Shown here in pieces: positions 7,793-16,589 of a DNA stretch of 64,000 nucleotides (within the stretch, counting starts at the first letter, position 1; the number at the start of each line of letters is the position of its first letter). A program made the translations under genes and the position numbers. The notes below the pieces were generated by a model. It was not told the DNA's origin and ran no database searches. It saw only the letters and a program-made list of their open reading frames with translations. Source of the stretch: Bacillota bacterium (GTDB lineage Bacteria; Bacillota; Limnochordia; Limnochordales; DUMU01); assembly GCA_012839805.1 (NCBI GenBank), contig DUMU01000035.1, positions 41,296 to 105,295 on the forward strand, written 5' to 3'.

Positions 7793-8980
7793 GTGCCCGG
7801 GCGTGCCGTCTCCCGCTTCGGCGCGATAGCGGTCGCGGTCGCAGCGGTGGTCGGCCTCGCCCTTCTTTACTACCTGCGCACGCTCGTCCTACCTTTCATG
7901 CTCGCCCTCTTCCTGGCCTATCTGGTCTCGCCCCTGGTGGACCGGCTGGAACGGGCAGGAGCGGGGCGGGCGGCCGCGTCCGGTATCGTGCTGGCCTCCC
8001 TGCTGGCCGGAGTGGTGGCCGGGGGGGTGTTGCTCCTGCCGGCCTTGGGCCGGGAGGTGGGCCGGGTGGTGGCGCAGGTTCCCCCGGGTACGAGCCCGGC
8101 GGGGTGGCTTACGGGATGGACGACCGGGATGATGCCGGGACCGTGGCGGGGGCTGGCGGGGCAGCTCAACGCGGGAATAGAAAGATGGATGAGGCAGTTC
8201 ACCGGCCGCGTGGTAGCCTCCGGCGGGGAATTCGCCAGCATGGCGTATGCGCTGCTCTTCGTGCCGTTCATCGCCTACTATTTCCTGCTCGACCGTGGTC
8301 GCCTGGGGCTTGGCGTCCTGCGACGTCTACCGCCCCCATGGCGGCCTCATGTGGCGGTACTGGGCGCAGAGATCGGCGCCACGCTGGCCGGGTTCGTGCG
8401 GGGCCAGGTGCTAGTATCGGCCCTGGTAGGGGTGGCGACGGCGCTGGCCATGGCTGCCTTACGAGTTCCCTTTCCACTCCTGATCGGGGTCTTGGCGGGG
8501 CTCCTGGACGTGATCCCGTACTTCGGACCGGTCATAGCGGCGGTTCCGGCGGTGGTGGTAGGGTTTTCGGTTTCCTCGTGGACGCCGGTCTTCGTCGTTC
8601 TGACCTTCTTTGCCATCCACCAGCTGGAGAGTGTCTTCCTCGTTCCACGAGTCATGGGAAGTCTGACCGGTCTGCACCCCCTCGCGGTGCTGGCGGCCAT
8701 CCTGGCCGGAGAGCAGGTCCTGGGATTGACCGGAATGCTCCTCGCCGTACCCGCTGCCGCCTGCGTGCGTATCCTGGTCGACTACTGGACGTTCCGCCGG
8801 GGTACGGGTGGTGCGCCAGGGGCGGTGGCCGGGGCAGACGGCACCCGCCAGGCCGGCAAGGCAAGCTCCGGTCGCGTTGACAAGCTGGGTTCTCATGGAT
8901 ATGATGGGGAAGATTCAGTCCAGGGTAGGGGCAGGGGGGATACTCCCGCCGCCGTGCGGGAGACCAGATGCGACGACTGA
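7793..8980 (+). CDS. AI-2E family transporter (PerM/YtvI-like membrane protein)
   Basis: A polytopic membrane protein of the UPF0118/AI-2E exporter family; members are linked to autoinducer-2 export, ion antiport or unknown efflux. The GTG start at 7793 follows a strong ribosome binding site (ggggaggaaag). Two N-terminal helices (RFGAIAVAVAAVVGLALLYY, then LVLPFMLALFLAYLVSPLVD) are followed by a soluble segment. The C-terminal helices carry the conserved DVIPYFGPVIAAVPAVVVG and HQLESVFLVPRVMG stretches. About 60 hydrophilic residues follow the last helix, and their DNA holds the alaS promoter and overlaps alaS by 13 nt. The length of 395 residues is slightly long for the family. The substrate cannot be inferred. 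Confidence 0.88.
   Translation: MPGRAVSRFGAIAVAVAAVVGLALLYYLRTLVLPFMLALFLAYLVSPLVDRLERAGAGRAAASGIVLASLLAGVVAGGVLLLPALGREVGRVVAQVPPGTSPAGWLTGWTTGMMPGPWRGLAGQLNAGIERWMRQFTGRVVASGGEFASMAYALLFVPFIAYYFLLDRGRLGLGVLRRLPPPWRPHVAVLGAEIGATLAGFVRGQVLVSALVGVATALAMAALRVPFPLLIGVLAGLLDVIPYFGPVIAAVPAVVVGFSVSSWTPVFVVLTFFAIHQLESVFLVPRVMGSLTGLHPLAVLAAILAGEQVLGLTGMLLAVPAAACVRILVDYWTFRRGTGGAPGAVAGADGTRQAGKASSGRVDKLGSHGYDGEDSVQGRGRGDTPAAVRETRCDD
8877..8905 (+). promoter_or_regulatory. Consensus sigma-A promoter of alaS inside the preceding gene
   Basis: TTGACA (8877-8882), 17 bp, TATGAT (8900-8905), inside the 3' coding end of the AI-2E family gene. Transcription would start near 8912, giving a leader of about 56 nt for alaS, far too short for a T-box. 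Confidence 0.75.
8943..8962 (+). promoter_or_regulatory. Hairpin that sequesters the alaS ribosome binding site
   Basis: CTCCCGC (8943-8949) pairs perfectly with GCGGGAG (8956-8962) around a 6-nt loop. The right arm contains the only purine-rich Shine-Dalgarno sequence before the alaS ATG (spacing 5 nt), so folding would hide it. Confidence 0.5.
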
Positions 8981-11628
8981 GCGGCAACGAGCTACGGGAA
9001 GAATACCTTCGTTTTTTCGAGGGTAAGGGGCACCTGCGTCTGCCCAGCGCCTCGCTGGTTCCGGAGAACGATCCTACCTTGCTTTTCACCGGAGCCGGGA
9101 TGGTGCCCTTCAAACCTTACTTCCTGGGCCGGGCCAGCCCCCCACATCCCCGGCTGACCACCTGCCAGCGGTGCTTGCGCACCGCCGATATCGACCGAGT
9201 CGGCACCACCGCCCGGCACGCCACCTTCTTCGAGATGCTGGGAAACTTCTCCTTCGGCGACTACTTCAAGGAAGAGGCGATTGGCTGGGCCTGGGAGTTC
9301 ATCACCCGTCATTTGGAGCTCCCGCGGGAACGCCTCTGGGTGACCGTCTATCAGGACGATGACGAGGCGGCGGCGCTCTGGGAGCGGATAGCCGGCATAC
9401 CCCCTGCACGCATCGTTCGCCTGGGCAAGGAAGACAACTTCTGGGAGATCGGAGTAGGCCCGTGCGGTCCTTGTTCCGAGATATACCTGGACCGCGGACC
9501 TGATCGAGGTTGCGGCCACCCCGATTGTAAGCCGGGCTGCCATTGCGACCGGTTCATGGAATTCTGGAACCTGGTTTTCATTCAATACTTCAAGAATGAA
9601 ACTGGCGAATACCTGCCGCTGGAACGCAAAGGAATCGATACCGGTATGGGGCTGGAGCGGATGGCCGCCCTGTTGCAAGGGGTCGAGAGTATCTTCGACA
9701 TCGACCTCGTCCGCCCGGTCCTCGACCAGGTAGCCCGGACGGCGGGTATACCGTACGGGGCGTCGCCGGAGAAAGACGTCTCCCTGCGTGTCATCACCGA
9801 TCACGTGCGGGGCGCCACGTTTCTCATCGCCGATGGGGTGTTGCCGGGAAACGAAGGACGCGGCTATGTGTTGCGCCGCCTAATCCGGCGCGCGATCCGG
9901 CACGGGCGGCTCCTGGGCATCGAACGCCCCTTCCTGGACGCGATCGCAGGTACGATGGTGGGCGTGATGGAGCCGGCCTACCCCGAGTTGAGGGAGCACA
10001 CTCCCAGGATCCGCGAGGTTTTGCGTACTGAAGAGGCCCGTTTCCGCGCTACGCTGGATCAGGGGACCCAGCTCCTTGAGCAGCTGCTCGAGCGGCTGCG
10101 GGCCGAGGGGAAGAGGGTGTTGCCGGGAGAGGACGCCTTCCGCCTCTACGACACTTACGGATTTCCCTTCGAGCTGACGAAGGAGGTCGCGACCGAGTCC
10201 GGCTTTACCGTAGACAAGTCCGGGTTCGACGCGGCGATGGAGCGGCAGCGGGAAAGGGCGCGAGCCACCCGGGGCGAGATGAGCTACCTGGGGGGCGAGG
10301 ACGACGCCTGGGCCCGGTTGGCAGAAAGGCTCCGCAGCGAGTTCACCGGGTATCAGAAGACCTCTGACGCTACCACCATCCTGGCGCTTAGCCGGGAGGG
10401 ACAGCTGGTAGATGAGCTCGTCACCGGTGAACGGGGTGAGATGGTCCTGGCGTCGACTCCGTTTTATGGTGAAGCGGGCGGTCAGGTGGGTGACACAGGG
10501 ACGATCACCGGCCCGAGCGGGCAATTCGTGGTCGAGGACACCCAGCGGCCGGCGGCAGGTTTGATAGTTCACGTGGGCAAGGTGGTCTCGGGACGGCTGC
10601 GCATGGGTGAAGAGGTGGTTGCTTCGGTGGATGCGCAGGACCGGATGGACACGGCGCGCAACCACACCGCCACCCATCTGCTGCACAAAGCTTTGCGGGA
10701 GATTCTGGGTGAGCACGTGCGGCAAGCAGGGTCGCTGGTAGCTCCCGACCGGCTCCGTTTCGATTTCTCCCAGGGACGGCCGGTAGAGCCTGCCGAGCTG
10801 GTGAGGATCGAACGGCTGGTGAACGAGAAGATCCTGGCCGACCTGCCCGTGACCGTAGAGGAGCTCCCCATCGAAGAGGCGCTCCGCCGGGGAGCGATGG
10901 CGCTCTTTGGGGAGAAGTACGGTGATGTGGTACGGGTAGTGTCGGTAGGCGATTTCTCCATGGAACTGTGTGGCGGTACCCACGTACGACGGACCGGGGA
11001 GATCGGGCTTTTCAAGATCACGGCGGAAGAGAGCACGGGGGCAGGAATCCGCCGTATCGAGGCGGTGACCGGCCGGCGGGCGCTGGCGCTGGTAGAGGAG
11101 AGGTTCGCGCTCCTCGGTCGAGTGGCGGCTTTGCTCGAGACGAATGTCGATGAGGTGACTTCCCGGGTGGAGCGACTCCTGGGCCAGTGGCGGGATCTGA
11201 ACCGGGAGTATCAGGTGCTGACGGAACGTTTGGCCGAAAAGACCGCCGACGACCTGGCCGAAAGGGCCAAGGACATCGGGGGCATGCGACTCCTGGTAGC
11301 CACGGTGAAGGGTTTTGATCCCGACGGTCTGCTCGCCCTGGGCGACCGGTTACAGGCGCGGCTGGGAGAGTCGGTGCTGCTTCTAGCCTCCATCGATGGA
11401 CAGCAGGCGCATCTCGTGACCCGGGTGAGCCGGGGTCTGGCCGGTGCCGGTCTCGACGCCGGGCGGCTGGTACGCGAGGTGGCGGAACGGGCCGGCGGGC
11501 GGGGTGGGGGCCGCCGCGAGCTGGGTCGAGGGGCGGCCCGGGATTTGCGGGCGCTGCCGGCGGCGCTGGACAGTGTGGCGGAAAAGGTTGCCAGCCAGTT
11601 GCGCGCTCTCGATCTGTCCCATCACTAG
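8968..11628 (+). CDS. alaS: Alanine--tRNA ligase (AlaRS)
   Basis: Charges tRNA-Ala and edits Ser/Gly mischarging. The class II catalytic core begins at the N-terminus ([31 protein letters not shown] is split here by its conserved core [13 protein letters not shown]). The editing domain carries the zinc motif [11 protein letters not shown] near residue 564 and CGGTHV near 666. The C-terminal coiled coil and DHHA1-like C-Ala domain cover about 720-886. The total of 886 residues is standard. It is followed by ireB and ruvX, the conserved Firmicutes order. It has its own consensus promoter and a hairpin over the ribosome binding site, so expression may be tuned at translation. Confidence 0.97.
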   Translation: MRRLSGNELREEYLRFFEGKGHLRLPSASLVPENDPTLLFTGAGMVPFKPYFLGRASPPHPRLTTCQRCLRTADIDRVGTTARHATFFEMLGNFSFGDYFKEEAIGWAWEFITRHLELPRERLWVTVYQDDDEAAALWERIAGIPPARIVRLGKEDNFWEIGVGPCGPCSEIYLDRGPDRGCGHPDCKPGCHCDRFMEFWNLVFIQYFKNETGEYLPLERKGIDTGMGLERMAALLQGVESIFDIDLVRPVLDQVARTAGIPYGASPEKDVSLRVITDHVRGATFLIADGVLPGNEGRGYVLRRLIRRAIRHGRLLGIERPFLDAIAGTMVGVMEPAYPELREHTPRIREVLRTEEARFRATLDQGTQLLEQLLERLRAEGKRVLPGEDAFRLYDTYGFPFELTKEVATESGFTVDKSGFDAAMERQRERARATRGEMSYLGGEDDAWARLAERLRSEFTGYQKTSDATTILALSREGQLVDELVTGERGEMVLASTPFYGEAGGQVGDTGTITGPSGQFVVEDTQRPAAGLIVHVGKVVSGRLRMGEEVVASVDAQDRMDTARNHTATHLLHKALREILGEHVRQAGSLVAPDRLRFDFSQGRPVEPAELVRIERLVNEKILADLPVTVEELPIEEALRRGAMALFGEKYGDVVRVVSVGDFSMELCGGTHVRRTGEIGLFKITAEESTGAGIRRIEAVTGRRALALVEERFALLGRVAALLETNVDEVTSRVERLLGQWRDLNREYQVLTERLAEKTADDLAERAKDIGGMRLLVATVKGFDPDGLLALGDRLQARLGESVLLLASIDGQQAHLVTRVSRGLAGAGLDAGRLVREVAERAGGRGGGRRELGRGAARDLRALPAALDSVAEKVASQLRALDLSHH

Positions 11629-11666
11629 ACGTCACCAGGCAGGTTCATCCGAGGGGAGGGAGACCG

Positions 11667-11984
11667 GTGGCAAAAGAGGGGGAGACGGCAGGAGGCCCGC
11701 CCTCGCGTACCCGTGGGCACGGTTGGCAAGAGGAGACCGTGATCTTCCGCCCGCGACCGGAGGAGCAACCGAACCGGGCAAGTGATGTGTTGCGCCAGGT
11801 TTATCGGGCCCTGAAGGAAAAGGGTTACGACCCCGTGAGCCAGCTGGTCGGTTATCTCTTGTCCGGTGATCCCACCTACATTACGAGCCATGCCGGGGCC
11901 CGTTCACTCATCCGAACCGTGGAACGAGACGAACTATTAGAGGAGCTCCTGCGTACCTTTATCCGGCAGGAGCAGCAAGGATGA
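11667..11984 (+). CDS. ireB: IreB family regulatory phosphoprotein (UPF0297)
   Basis: A small helical protein of the IreB/YrzL family (105 residues). In enterococci IreB is a phosphorylation target of the PASTA kinase IreK and influences cephalosporin tolerance. The conserved core reads [38 protein letters not shown] in overlapping pieces, followed by [19 protein letters not shown]. The N-terminus is about 20 residues longer than usual; conserved sequence begins at ETVIFRP. GTG 11667 follows gaggggaggga. It overlaps ruvX by 4 nt (ATGA). The synteny alaS-ireB-ruvX-yrzB is the same as in Bacillus. Confidence 0.92.
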   Translation: MAKEGETAGGPPSRTRGHGWQEETVIFRPRPEEQPNRASDVLRQVYRALKEKGYDPVSQLVGYLLSGDPTYITSHAGARSLIRTVERDELLEELLRTFIRQEQQG

Positions 11985-12448
11985 CCGGCGGGAGGTTTCT
12001 TGCTCTCGACCTCGGTGAGCGCCGTATCGGCCTGGCCGTCTCTGACCCCCTGGGGCTGGTAGGGATGGCGGCCGGCCAGATCGAACGGTGCGGAGAGGCC
12101 GAAAAGGACCTCGAACGCATTGGAGAGCTGATCAGGCAGTACCAGCCGGTGGAGGTGATCGTGGGCTTACCGGTGCGGACCGACGGCCGCTGGGGAGAGC
12201 CGGCGGTCAGGGCGCAGGAGCTGGCCGGGATGATCCGGGAACGGTTCGGGGTGCCGGTGGTGCTCTGGGACGAACGGTTTACCACGAAGATCGCCGAGGA
12301 CCTGCTCCTCGCAGCCGGGATACGGCGCCAGGACCGGCGCCGGGCGCGGGACAGTCTGGCGGCCGCGGTGATCCTGCAATCGTACCTGGAGCACCGGCGG
12401 AGGGAACGGTGTCATGAGGGTAGAATCCCAACCGGCGGCGGAGGTTAG
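11981..12448 (+). CDS. ruvX: Holliday junction resolvase-like protein RuvX/YqgF
   Basis: An RNase H-fold nuclease (155 residues), implicated in Holliday junction resolution and in 16S rRNA 5'-end maturation. The first acidic residue is in [17 protein letters not shown]. The [13 protein letters not shown] strand, [12 protein letters not shown] with the second acidic residue, and [17 protein letters not shown] with the final catalytic Asp all follow in order. Translation is coupled to ireB through an ATGA overlap. Length and motif order are normal. Confidence 0.95.
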   Translation: MTGGRFLALDLGERRIGLAVSDPLGLVGMAAGQIERCGEAEKDLERIGELIRQYQPVEVIVGLPVRTDGRWGEPAVRAQELAGMIRERFGVPVVLWDERFTTKIAEDLLLAAGIRRQDRRRARDSLAAAVILQSYLEHRRRERCHEGRIPTGGGG

Positions 12449-12543
12449 AGGTTAGCAGATGAGGGAGGCGAGGGTAGGCAGGCCCCAACGGTATGGCAAC
12501 TACGGGTTCAGGGGATACGACGTGAGGAAGGAAGGGTCGAGAT

Positions 12544-13281
12544 ATGTCCCATAAGCATGATCACAGCCACGGCCATGGGCACTATCATGGCTATGATCAC
12601 GATCACGACGAGCGGTGGCACGGAGATGACGAGGACGGCGTCGAGGTAGTTACCCTCGTGGACGAAGATGGGGAAGAGCACAATTTCCAGGTCATCGATG
12701 CCGTCGAAGTAGATGACAAGGAGTACCGCGTCCTGGTCCCTGAAACCGAGGAGGACCAGGAGGAGGATGAGGACGAGGAAGGAGAAGAAGCCTACCTCTT
12801 CCGGGTCGAGAAGGACGAGAACGGTGACGAAGTGCTGGTGAGCATTGAGGACGACGCCGAGTTCGACCGGGTCGTCGCGGCCCTGCGTGAGCTCGAAGAC
12901 GAGGACGAGGATGACGAGGGGTACGAAGAAGAAGAGCTAGACGACGAAGACGACGGGTACGAAGATGAGCAAGACGACGAGGAGGACGATGCGGAAGCAG
13001 ACGGCGAGGATGAAGAGGACGAAGAAGATGAGGACGACGTCTACGACGAAGACGAGGATGAGGGCGAGGACGAAGAGGATTGGGACGATGAAGATTGGGA
13101 CGAGGATGACGACGAACTAGACGAAGACGAAGATTGGGATGATGATGACGAAGATGTTGAGGATGAAGAGGACGGAGAGGGCGACGACGACATAGACTGG
13201 GAGCCTTTCGAGGAGGAGGAAGAGGAGCAAGAGGAGGAAGACGGGCCGGGTAATTCCGGTCCCAGGCGGGGGCGCAAGTAA
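12544..13281 (+). CDS. DUF1292 (YrzB-like) protein with His-rich N-terminus and ~120-residue acidic tail
   Basis: Residues ~28-115 match the DUF1292 domain (EVVTLVDEDGEEHNFQVIDA, YRVLVPE, AYLFRVEKDENGDEVLVSIED, EFDRVVAALREL). Its place after alaS-ireB-ruvX is that of B. subtilis yrzB, which is ~93 residues. Here the protein is 245 residues. Ten histidines fall in the first 26 residues, mostly as alternating H-X-H, a pattern typical of nickel/zinc/copper binding. From about residue 118 the chain is almost entirely Asp/Glu with scattered Tyr, Trp and Gly. The coding DNA there is a GA-rich near-trinucleotide repeat. DUF1292 has no established function. Metal storage or charge-based binding is inference. 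The ATG is preceded by ggaaggaaggg. Confidence 0.85.
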   Translation: MSHKHDHSHGHGHYHGYDHDHDERWHGDDEDGVEVVTLVDEDGEEHNFQVIDAVEVDDKEYRVLVPETEEDQEEDEDEEGEEAYLFRVEKDENGDEVLVSIEDDAEFDRVVAALRELEDEDEDDEGYEEEELDDEDDGYEDEQDDEEDDAEADGEDEEDEEDEDDVYDEDEDEGEDEEDWDDEDWDEDDDELDEDEDWDDDDEDVEDEEDGEGDDDIDWEPFEEEEEEQEEEDGPGNSGPRRGRK

Positions 13282-13386
13282 GCTCCCGGTCTTGTCTTGA
13301 GAGGTGTCCAGGCACCCCGGCGGCGCCCGAACCATAAACTGATCAGGAGTCCTTTCCACAAAGGACGGGGCCTGGAGGTGGGTCGG

Positions 13387-14076
13387 GTGCTACCGGTCTG
13401 GTTGGACCTGGCTGGGTGGCGTGAGTTACTGGCCCTGGTTGCCTTCGTCAGCGGCCAGGGAGCATTTCCGGCCCCGCTGAAGCCGGAGGAGGAGGCCGAG
13501 CTCCTGGCCCGCTGGCGGCAGGGAGACCGGCAGGCCGCCCATACTTTGGCGGAGCGAAACCTGCGCCTCGTCGCCCATATCGCCCGTAAGTTCGAAAGCA
13601 CCGGCGAGGACCAGGACGATCTGATCTCCATCGGGACCCTGGGATTGGTTAAAGCCATTGACACCTTCGACCCGGAGCACAATACCCGGCTGGCTACCTA
13701 CGCCGCCCGGTGTATCGAGAATGAGATCCTGATGTACCTGCGTTCCCGGCGCAACAGCCGCCAGGAGGTCGTCCTTTCCGAGCCCATCGGGGCGGACCGG
13801 GAAGGAAACGAGGTTACGCTGATGGATGTCTTGGGTACGGACGGCACCGAGGTGTACGATCAGGTGGAGGGCCGGGTCGAGCGGGAGCAATTGCGGGAGA
13901 AGCTGGGCTCTCTGACCCGGCGGGAGCGGCTGGTGCTGGAACTCCGATACGGGCTGGGAGACGGAGTAGAACGGACCCAGCGGGAGATCGCCCGGCTTCT
14001 CGGTGTGTCCCGTTCCTACGTCTCCCGTATAGAAAAACGAGCGCTGCTCAAGCTGGCGCAGGTGCTGGGAGCTTAG
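13387..14076 (+). CDS. sigK: RNA polymerase sporulation sigma factor SigK (pro-sigma-K)
   Basis: Late mother-cell sigma factor. The chosen GTG 13387 lies 4 nt after a ggaggtggg ribosome binding site. It gives a hydrophobic pro-sequence (LPVWLDLAGWRELLALVAFV) before GAFPAPL, matching the membrane-associated pro-sigma-K leader removed by SpoIVFB-type proteolysis. Region 2 shows NLRLVAHIARKFESTGED, DLISIGTLGLVKAI and YAARCIENEILMYLR. Region 4 ends SRSYVSRIEKRALLKL. The EPIGADREGNE segment and SRSYVSRIEKRAL favour SigK over SigE. The gene is continuous, not split by a skin element. At 229 residues its length is normal. A CATAAACT sequence near 13332 could be a sigma-E -10 element, but no matching -35 is evident. 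Confidence 0.93.
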   Translation: MLPVWLDLAGWRELLALVAFVSGQGAFPAPLKPEEEAELLARWRQGDRQAAHTLAERNLRLVAHIARKFESTGEDQDDLISIGTLGLVKAIDTFDPEHNTRLATYAARCIENEILMYLRSRRNSRQEVVLSEPIGADREGNEVTLMDVLGTDGTEVYDQVEGRVEREQLREKLGSLTRRERLVLELRYGLGDGVERTQREIARLLGVSRSYVSRIEKRALLKLAQVLGA

Positions 14077-14105
14077 AAGGTATCAAGAACCAGGAGGAGG
14101 CAGAG

Positions 14106-14693
14106 GTGCAGGGGGCAGGAGGCATATGGTCGAGGATGGCCCCCGCGCGCCTGGTCGCTGCCGTTGACGAGATCGACGTGGAAGAGCTGTGGGAGGCGGG
14201 CTACCGGGGCATAATCCTGGACATCGACAATACCATCGCCCCCTGGCATGGCAGCGAGCCCGTCGCGGCAGCCGAAGAGTGGGTGGAGCGGGCGAAGCAC
14301 CGGGGATTCCGGGTCTGCCTGGTTTCCAACGCCCGGGCCGCCCGTATCCGATCTTTCGCGGCCCGTCTCGGCGTCGGCCACGTGGAGGCAGGGCGCAAGC
14401 CGGGCCGCCGGCCGTTCCTGGAGGCGCAAAAGCTCCTGGGGCTCCCTCCCTCCCAAATAGTGGTAGTAGGGGACCAGCTCTTAACCGACGTCTGGGGAGC
14501 AAGGAGATTGGGATTCCAGGCCCTCCTGGTCGACCCTATCAGCCCGCGCGAGTTTCTTGCCACCCGGTTGGCCCGCCGGCTGGAGGCGCTGGTTTTGCGG
14601 CAGCTGGCCCGCCGCCGGCTGGTCCGGCCGGAGGCGGAGGCCCGCCGGCGGCGGAGGGTGTTTTCTGACGGTTCACAGGAGGGAGAAAAGTGA
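14106..14693 (+). CDS. YqeG family HAD-IIIA phosphatase
   Basis: A HAD-superfamily hydrolase of the YqeG/PGPMitoPase type (195 residues). The nucleophile motif is LDIDNTI near residue 38, motif II is LVSNA, the Lys region is GRKPGRRPF, and motif IV is [14 protein letters not shown]. Relatives in other organisms dephosphorylate phosphatidylglycerophosphate; the B. subtilis member sits beside shikimate and ribosome-assembly genes, and its substrate is not settled. The GTG start follows aggaggaggc. The C-terminus is unusually Arg-rich. It overlaps aroC by 4 nt (GTGA), so translation is coupled. Confidence 0.88.
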   Translation: MQGAGGIWSRMAPARLVAAVDEIDVEELWEAGYRGIILDIDNTIAPWHGSEPVAAAEEWVERAKHRGFRVCLVSNARAARIRSFAARLGVGHVEAGRKPGRRPFLEAQKLLGLPPSQIVVVGDQLLTDVWGARRLGFQALLVDPISPREFLATRLARRLEALVLRQLARRRLVRPEAEARRRRRVFSDGSQEGEK

Positions 14694-15922
14694 CACTCCG
14701 CTTCTTGACCGCCGGCGAGTCCCACGGCCCTGAGCTGGTTGCTATCGTCGAGGGCCTGCCGGCCGGGCTTTACCTCTCACGGCAGGCGATCGACCGGGAG
14801 CTCAGCCGCCGGCAGCAAGGGTACGGGCGAGGGCGCCGGATGCAGATCGAACACGACCATATCCGCTGGATCGGCGGGGTACGCCACGGGTTCACCCTGG
14901 GAAGCCCCGTGGCCTTGGCCATTGCGAACCGGGACTGGCCTCACTGGCAGGAGGTGATGTCGGCCGACCCGGTGCCGTCCGAGGCGGCCGGCGACCGGCG
15001 CGCCCTCTCCCGCGCTCTCCATCGCCCCCGACCCGGTCATGCGGACTTGAGCGGCGGCCTGAAATACGGTCACCGGGACCTGCGCAACGTCCTCGAGCGG
15101 GCGAGTGCCCGTGAAACCGCGGCCCGGGTGGCGGTGGGGGCGGTGGCCCGCCAGCTCCTTGCTCATTTCGGGGTCCGCCTCGCTTCGCTGGTGGTCGAGC
15201 TGGGCCAGGTGGCGGCCGATCCGGCCACCTATCTCGAAACCTCCAGCGAAGCTCCCCGCCCGATCGCCGACTGGCAGGAGGTAGTCGAAGCCTCGCCGGT
15301 GCGCTGCCCCGACCCGGAGGCGGCGGCGGCGATGATGACGGCGATCGACCGGGCCCGGGAGGAGGGTGATACCCTGGGCGGTATCTTCCTGGTGGTAGTG
15401 GAGGGCCTTCCGCCGGGGCTTGGCAGTTACGCCAGCTGGGATCGGCGCCTGGACGGGCGCCTGGCTGCCTCGCTTATGTCGATCCCCGCCATTAAGGGAG
15501 TCGAGATCGGGCTCGGGTTCACCGCGGCCAGGCGCCCGGGGTCCGAGGTTCACGACGCCATTACCTATGACCCCGGGGAACGAAAGTTTCGCCGGCCGAC
15601 CAACCGGGCCGGGGGGCTCGAGGGCGGGGTGACCAATGGAGAGACCCTGTGGCTCCGGGCGGCGATGAAGCCCATTGCCACCCTCGTCCGGCCGCTTGCC
15701 TCCGTCGACATCGAAACCGGAGAGCCGGTCATGGCCGCGGTGGAACGGTCCGACGTTTGCGCGGTGCCGGCCGCGGCGGTGGTGGGAGAGGCACAAGTAG
15801 CCTGGGAGCTCGCCTGTGCCTGGATGGAGAAGTTCGGCGGAGACTCCCTGGCGGAGGTGGAGCGGAACGTAGCCGGCTACCTGGAGGCCGTACGGAATTA
15901 TGTCGGTAAATATCACGGCTGA
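14690..15922 (+). CDS. aroC: Chorismate synthase
   Basis: Catalyses the last shikimate-pathway step, EPSP to chorismate, with reduced FMN. Visible signatures are [14 protein letters not shown] at the N-terminus, [40 protein letters not shown] and [23 protein letters not shown] and [14 protein letters not shown] also appear. The length of 410 residues is normal. The GTG start overlaps yqeG, with ggaggga as ribosome binding site. It heads the aroC-aroK-aroB-aroQ cluster and overlaps aroK by 23 nt. EPSP synthase and DAHP synthase are not in this window. Confidence 0.97.
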   Translation: MTLRFLTAGESHGPELVAIVEGLPAGLYLSRQAIDRELSRRQQGYGRGRRMQIEHDHIRWIGGVRHGFTLGSPVALAIANRDWPHWQEVMSADPVPSEAAGDRRALSRALHRPRPGHADLSGGLKYGHRDLRNVLERASARETAARVAVGAVARQLLAHFGVRLASLVVELGQVAADPATYLETSSEAPRPIADWQEVVEASPVRCPDPEAAAAMMTAIDRAREEGDTLGGIFLVVVEGLPPGLGSYASWDRRLDGRLAASLMSIPAIKGVEIGLGFTAARRPGSEVHDAITYDPGERKFRRPTNRAGGLEGGVTNGETLWLRAAMKPIATLVRPLASVDIETGEPVMAAVERSDVCAVPAAAVVGEAQVAWELACAWMEKFGGDSLAEVERNVAGYLEAVRNYVGKYHG

Positions 15923-16589
15923 TGATCCCGGCGACCCTGGAGCGGGGCGCGCTCCGGGCATCGTACTGATCGGGCTGATGGGCGCCGGCAAGAGCGCGGT
16001 AGGACGCACCGTGGCCGCCGAGAGCGGCCTTCCCTTCGTGGACCTGGACCGGGTCGTCCAGGCTCGGGCGGGCACGGATATTCCCACGATCTTCGCTCTT
16101 GGGGGCGAGGAGGCCTTTCGAGAGCTGGAATGGCAGGCGCTGCAGGAACTTGCCGGCACCGGCGGCGATTGGAGGAGTGGTCAGCGGGAAGGGCCGCGCC
16201 GGCAGGAGATCGGGCGGCCGGTTACTTTGGAAGGTGGAAGCCCGCGTGGGATCATCCTGGCGACCGGAGGCGGTACACCCTGCCGCGAAGAAACCTGGCC
16301 CTTGCTCCGGCGCCTGGGTCTCGTGGTGTGGCTCATGGTGGACCCGGCCGTTGCCGCCGCCCGGCTCCTCGAATCTGAGCCCGAGGTGAGCGGTCGTCCC
16401 CTCCTGCAGGGGGCAGCTACCGGGGAAGAGCTGGTGCACCGGCTCACCCAGCTCTTGTCGGCCCGGACCCCCTGGTATGAACGGGCGGACGTCCGGGTGG
16501 AAACCAACGGGCGTACCGTCGCCGAGATCGCCGCCGAGGTTAGACGGGCTTGGGAGTCAGCGCGAACCGGGAGGTCGGCTCCGGCATGA
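15900..16589 (+). CDS. aroK: Shikimate kinase with an internal insertion
   Basis: Phosphorylates shikimate at O3 using ATP. The Walker A motif is [11 protein letters not shown] near residue 25, the shikimate-binding DLDRVV and [13 protein letters not shown] follow, and the GGG motif is [13 protein letters not shown]. At 229 residues it is longer than the usual ~170: a ~35-residue hydrophilic segment (residues ~85-118, Gly/Arg-rich) lies between the helix after FRELE and the ILATGGG strand. It starts inside the end of aroC and shares an ATGA overlap with aroB. The insertion should sit in a surface loop; the catalytic residues are all present. Confidence 0.94.
   Translation: MSVNITADDPGDPGAGRAPGIVLIGLMGAGKSAVGRTVAAESGLPFVDLDRVVQARAGTDIPTIFALGGEEAFRELEWQALQELAGTGGDWRSGQREGPRRQEIGRPVTLEGGSPRGIILATGGGTPCREETWPLLRRLGLVVWLMVDPAVAAARLLESEPEVSGRPLLQGAATGEELVHRLTQLLSARTPWYERADVRVETNGRTVAEIAAEVRRAWESARTGRSAPA

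Noticed and set aside
8912..8967. T-box leader for alaS
   Set aside because: The predicted leader is only about 56 nt and lacks the conserved T-box sequence.
12692..13682. Long minus-strand ORFs opposite the acidic-tail gene (Arg/Pro/Leu- or Ser-rich)
   Set aside because: They are mirror images of the GA-rich repeat and have no plausible protein features.
13660..13690. TTGACA inside sigK as an internal promoter
   Set aside because: The sequence 17 bp downstream (AATACC) is a poor -10 and the site is within conserved coding sequence.
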